A DNA stretch of 64,000 nucleotides from Kazachstania africana CBS 2517 (lineage: Eukaryota > Ascomycota > Saccharomycetes > Saccharomycetales > Saccharomycetaceae). The stretch's first letter is position 1; every line of letters starts with the position of its first letter. A program made the position numbers and the translations under genes. Shown here piece by piece: positions 62,962-64,000 of this stretch. The notes under the pieces are model-generated. The model was not told the origin of the DNA, searched no databases, and saw nothing but the letters and a program-made list of their open reading frames with translations. Location of the stretch: the NCBI RefSeq assembly GCF_000304475.1, contig NC_018941.1:868001-932000 (forward strand). The letters are read 5' to 3'.

Positions 62962-63780
62962 ATGACAAAATCTGAATATATTGTACCAGAACAACTAAGA
63001 GACACTAATTTGACTGAGTCACTTTGTATTGGTCCGTATGAGATTTTACACAGGATTGTGCCATCTACAAAAAGAGTAAATTATAATCATCTTTGCCAAT
63101 TTGATTTAAAGTCAAATAGACCGGGAACATTGATCATTAATCCAATACCCCCTTCTTGCACTTTGGAGAATCTAAAAAATATTGTTGAACAGGTTCAAGT
63201 TAATGGTTCATTCATATGGATATCGGTTGAATTCAGTATTTCGGGCGTTGCAGATTTCAATGGCATGACTAGGGATCAAATTTACACTTCGATCCGTAAA
63301 GTACAAGAACAAGTGAGTGTTATCATGGAGCATGTCAAACCCAATGGTATTGAAATTGATGCTACGTGTGACGTAATTTCGCAATCATTGCATTCGATGA
63401 AAAACAGCCGCACGGATGAATTTGGTGGGTCCATTCAGAATAGGTCATGCCTTCTAATGACGATCATCAAGGAGTTACTCAAAGTTGTACCTTCTCAAGT
63501 ACTCAGTGTAAAGGTTAATCCATTCCAGGACCTGGAAACTGATCCGATATGTCTTGCTGAATATGCATATATTTTTGGTGAATTAGAAAGCTGGAGAAGA
63601 ACGAATGGAATTACTATTTCATTCATTCATTTGGAAGAACCTTTGCATAATTTTGACGTCTCTAATAACTTTGTACATGCTGTTTGGAAGGGTGTGGTTG
63701 TAAGAGAGGGTAATTTCAGAGATATACATACTATTAAGGACCTTATGAAAAATGATAAGACATTAATCGCACTAGAATGA
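62962..63780 (+). CDS. Degenerate Old Yellow Enzyme-like protein, probably inactive
   Basis: Recognisably derived from NADPH dehydrogenase OYE2/OYE3, but only 272 residues against about 400. Conserved blocks are DTNLTESLCIG--E-LHR, RPGTLIIN, NSRTDEFGGSIQNRS (148-162), AEYAYIFGELE, FIHLEEP and VWKGVVVREGNF. The residues that orient the enone substrate, His191 and Asn194 of OYE1 numbering, are replaced by Asp133 and Cys136. The flavin-contacting Gln114 position is Ser (FIWISVE), about 50 residues of the active-site loop are missing and the C-terminal GYGRFF phosphate-binding region is cut off (KTLIALE, stop). The ATG at 62962 is used; an in-frame TTG 48 bases upstream is not. It is either a pseudoenzyme or a young pseudogene with an open frame. 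In S. cerevisiae OYE2 is on the same duplicated chromosome VIII arm. Confidence 0.75.
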   Translation: MTKSEYIVPEQLRDTNLTESLCIGPYEILHRIVPSTKRVNYNHLCQFDLKSNRPGTLIINPIPPSCTLENLKNIVEQVQVNGSFIWISVEFSISGVADFNGMTRDQIYTSIRKVQEQVSVIMEHVKPNGIEIDATCDVISQSLHSMKNSRTDEFGGSIQNRSCLLMTIIKELLKVVPSQVLSVKVNPFQDLETDPICLAEYAYIFGELESWRRTNGITISFIHLEEPLHNFDVSNNFVHAVWKGVVVREGNFRDIHTIKDLMKNDKTLIALE

Positions 63781-64000
63781 GTCCATATTAGTTCTTTCTC
63801 GCATATGCTTATATATGTTAATTTTATATCCCTGCATTTATTTTTTCGTCTCTGCTCATATGAATTTTAATTTCCAGCAGTAATAAAAACTTCATAACAA
63901 ATTAACGTTCAGCAGACTTTGCTCAACTACCATATTGGACATGATATCCTATACAAGCTATGGGTTCAATAATAAGAATGGAACGGCCGTTCTTGTCCCT
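63781..64000. other. End of window, 3' of OYE-like gene
   Basis: 220 bases. The 12-bp palindrome GAACGGCCGTTC is at 63981-63992. A plus-strand ATG at 63960 opens a frame (MGSIIRMERPFLS) that runs off the window; too little is visible to say whether it is a gene. Confidence 0.4.

Overview
The window is nuclear chromosomal DNA from a budding yeast of the Saccharomycetaceae. It is AT-rich, with compact and almost intron-free genes. Nearly every gene has a clear Saccharomyces cerevisiae counterpart, and the order follows S. cerevisiae chromosome VII right arm (CRM1 to ENO1, the YGR218 to YGR254 region) with genes of the duplicated partner region on chromosome VIII (RTT107, NMD3, DBP8, an OYE relative) interleaved. 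Genes expected in an unduplicated ancestral block are absent: PHO81 and BRF1 from one track, and LIN1, DNA2, PRP8 and CDC23 from the other. This points to a post-whole-genome-duplication species that lost a different set of duplicates from S. cerevisiae, such as a Vanderwaltozyma, Tetrapisispora, Kazachstania or Naumovozyma type. I cannot name the species.

Layout. 1-12.4 kb: the 3' two thirds of CRM1, MRPL9, an unannotated U5 spliceosomal RNA (SNR7), PET54, HSV2, AMA1 (the only intron-containing protein gene), DIE2/ALG10 and SMI1/KNR4. 12.4-23.2 kb: a 1.7 kb spacer, then a SPO12/BNS1 gene, PHB2, NAS6, RTT107, YHB1, MIC26-like and SPG1. 23.4-41.8 kb: a YGR237C-type gene, a KEL1/KEL2 kelch gene, PEX21-type, PFK1, a YAP1801/1802 clathrin adaptor, an MPC2/3 subunit, LSC2, SDA1 and tRNA-Asp(GUC). 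41.8-52 kb: CPD1, a decayed 6-phosphogluconolactonase (SOL3/4) with a frameshift, a 3.7 kb gene-free stretch upstream of MGA1, MGA1 and RIE1. 52-62.3 kb: enolase, PUP2, GCN5, NMD3, NOP19 and DBP8, a block inverted relative to S. cerevisiae. 62.9-63.8 kb: a shortened Old Yellow Enzyme-like ORF lacking catalytic residues.

The genes serve housekeeping pathways rather than one joint system. They cover glycolysis and the TCA cycle (PFK1, enolase, LSC2, MPC), mitochondria (MRPL9, PET54, PHB2, MIC26, SPG1), ribosome assembly and export (SDA1, NMD3, NOP19, DBP8, CRM1), the proteasome (PUP2, NAS6) and meiosis or mitotic exit (AMA1, SPO12). Promoter motifs fit these roles: PAC/RRPE at the ribosome-biogenesis genes, an Rpn4 box at PUP2, an MCB at RTT107 and Reb1 sites at several promoters.

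The most interesting points are the hidden U5 RNA, the AMA1 intron with a weak 5' splice site and a near-consensus Mer1 enhancer, two decaying paralogs (SOL3/4 and OYE-like), the alternative pattern of duplicate loss, and several unexplained inverted repeats in long spacers. I saw no transposon, CRISPR array or foreign island.
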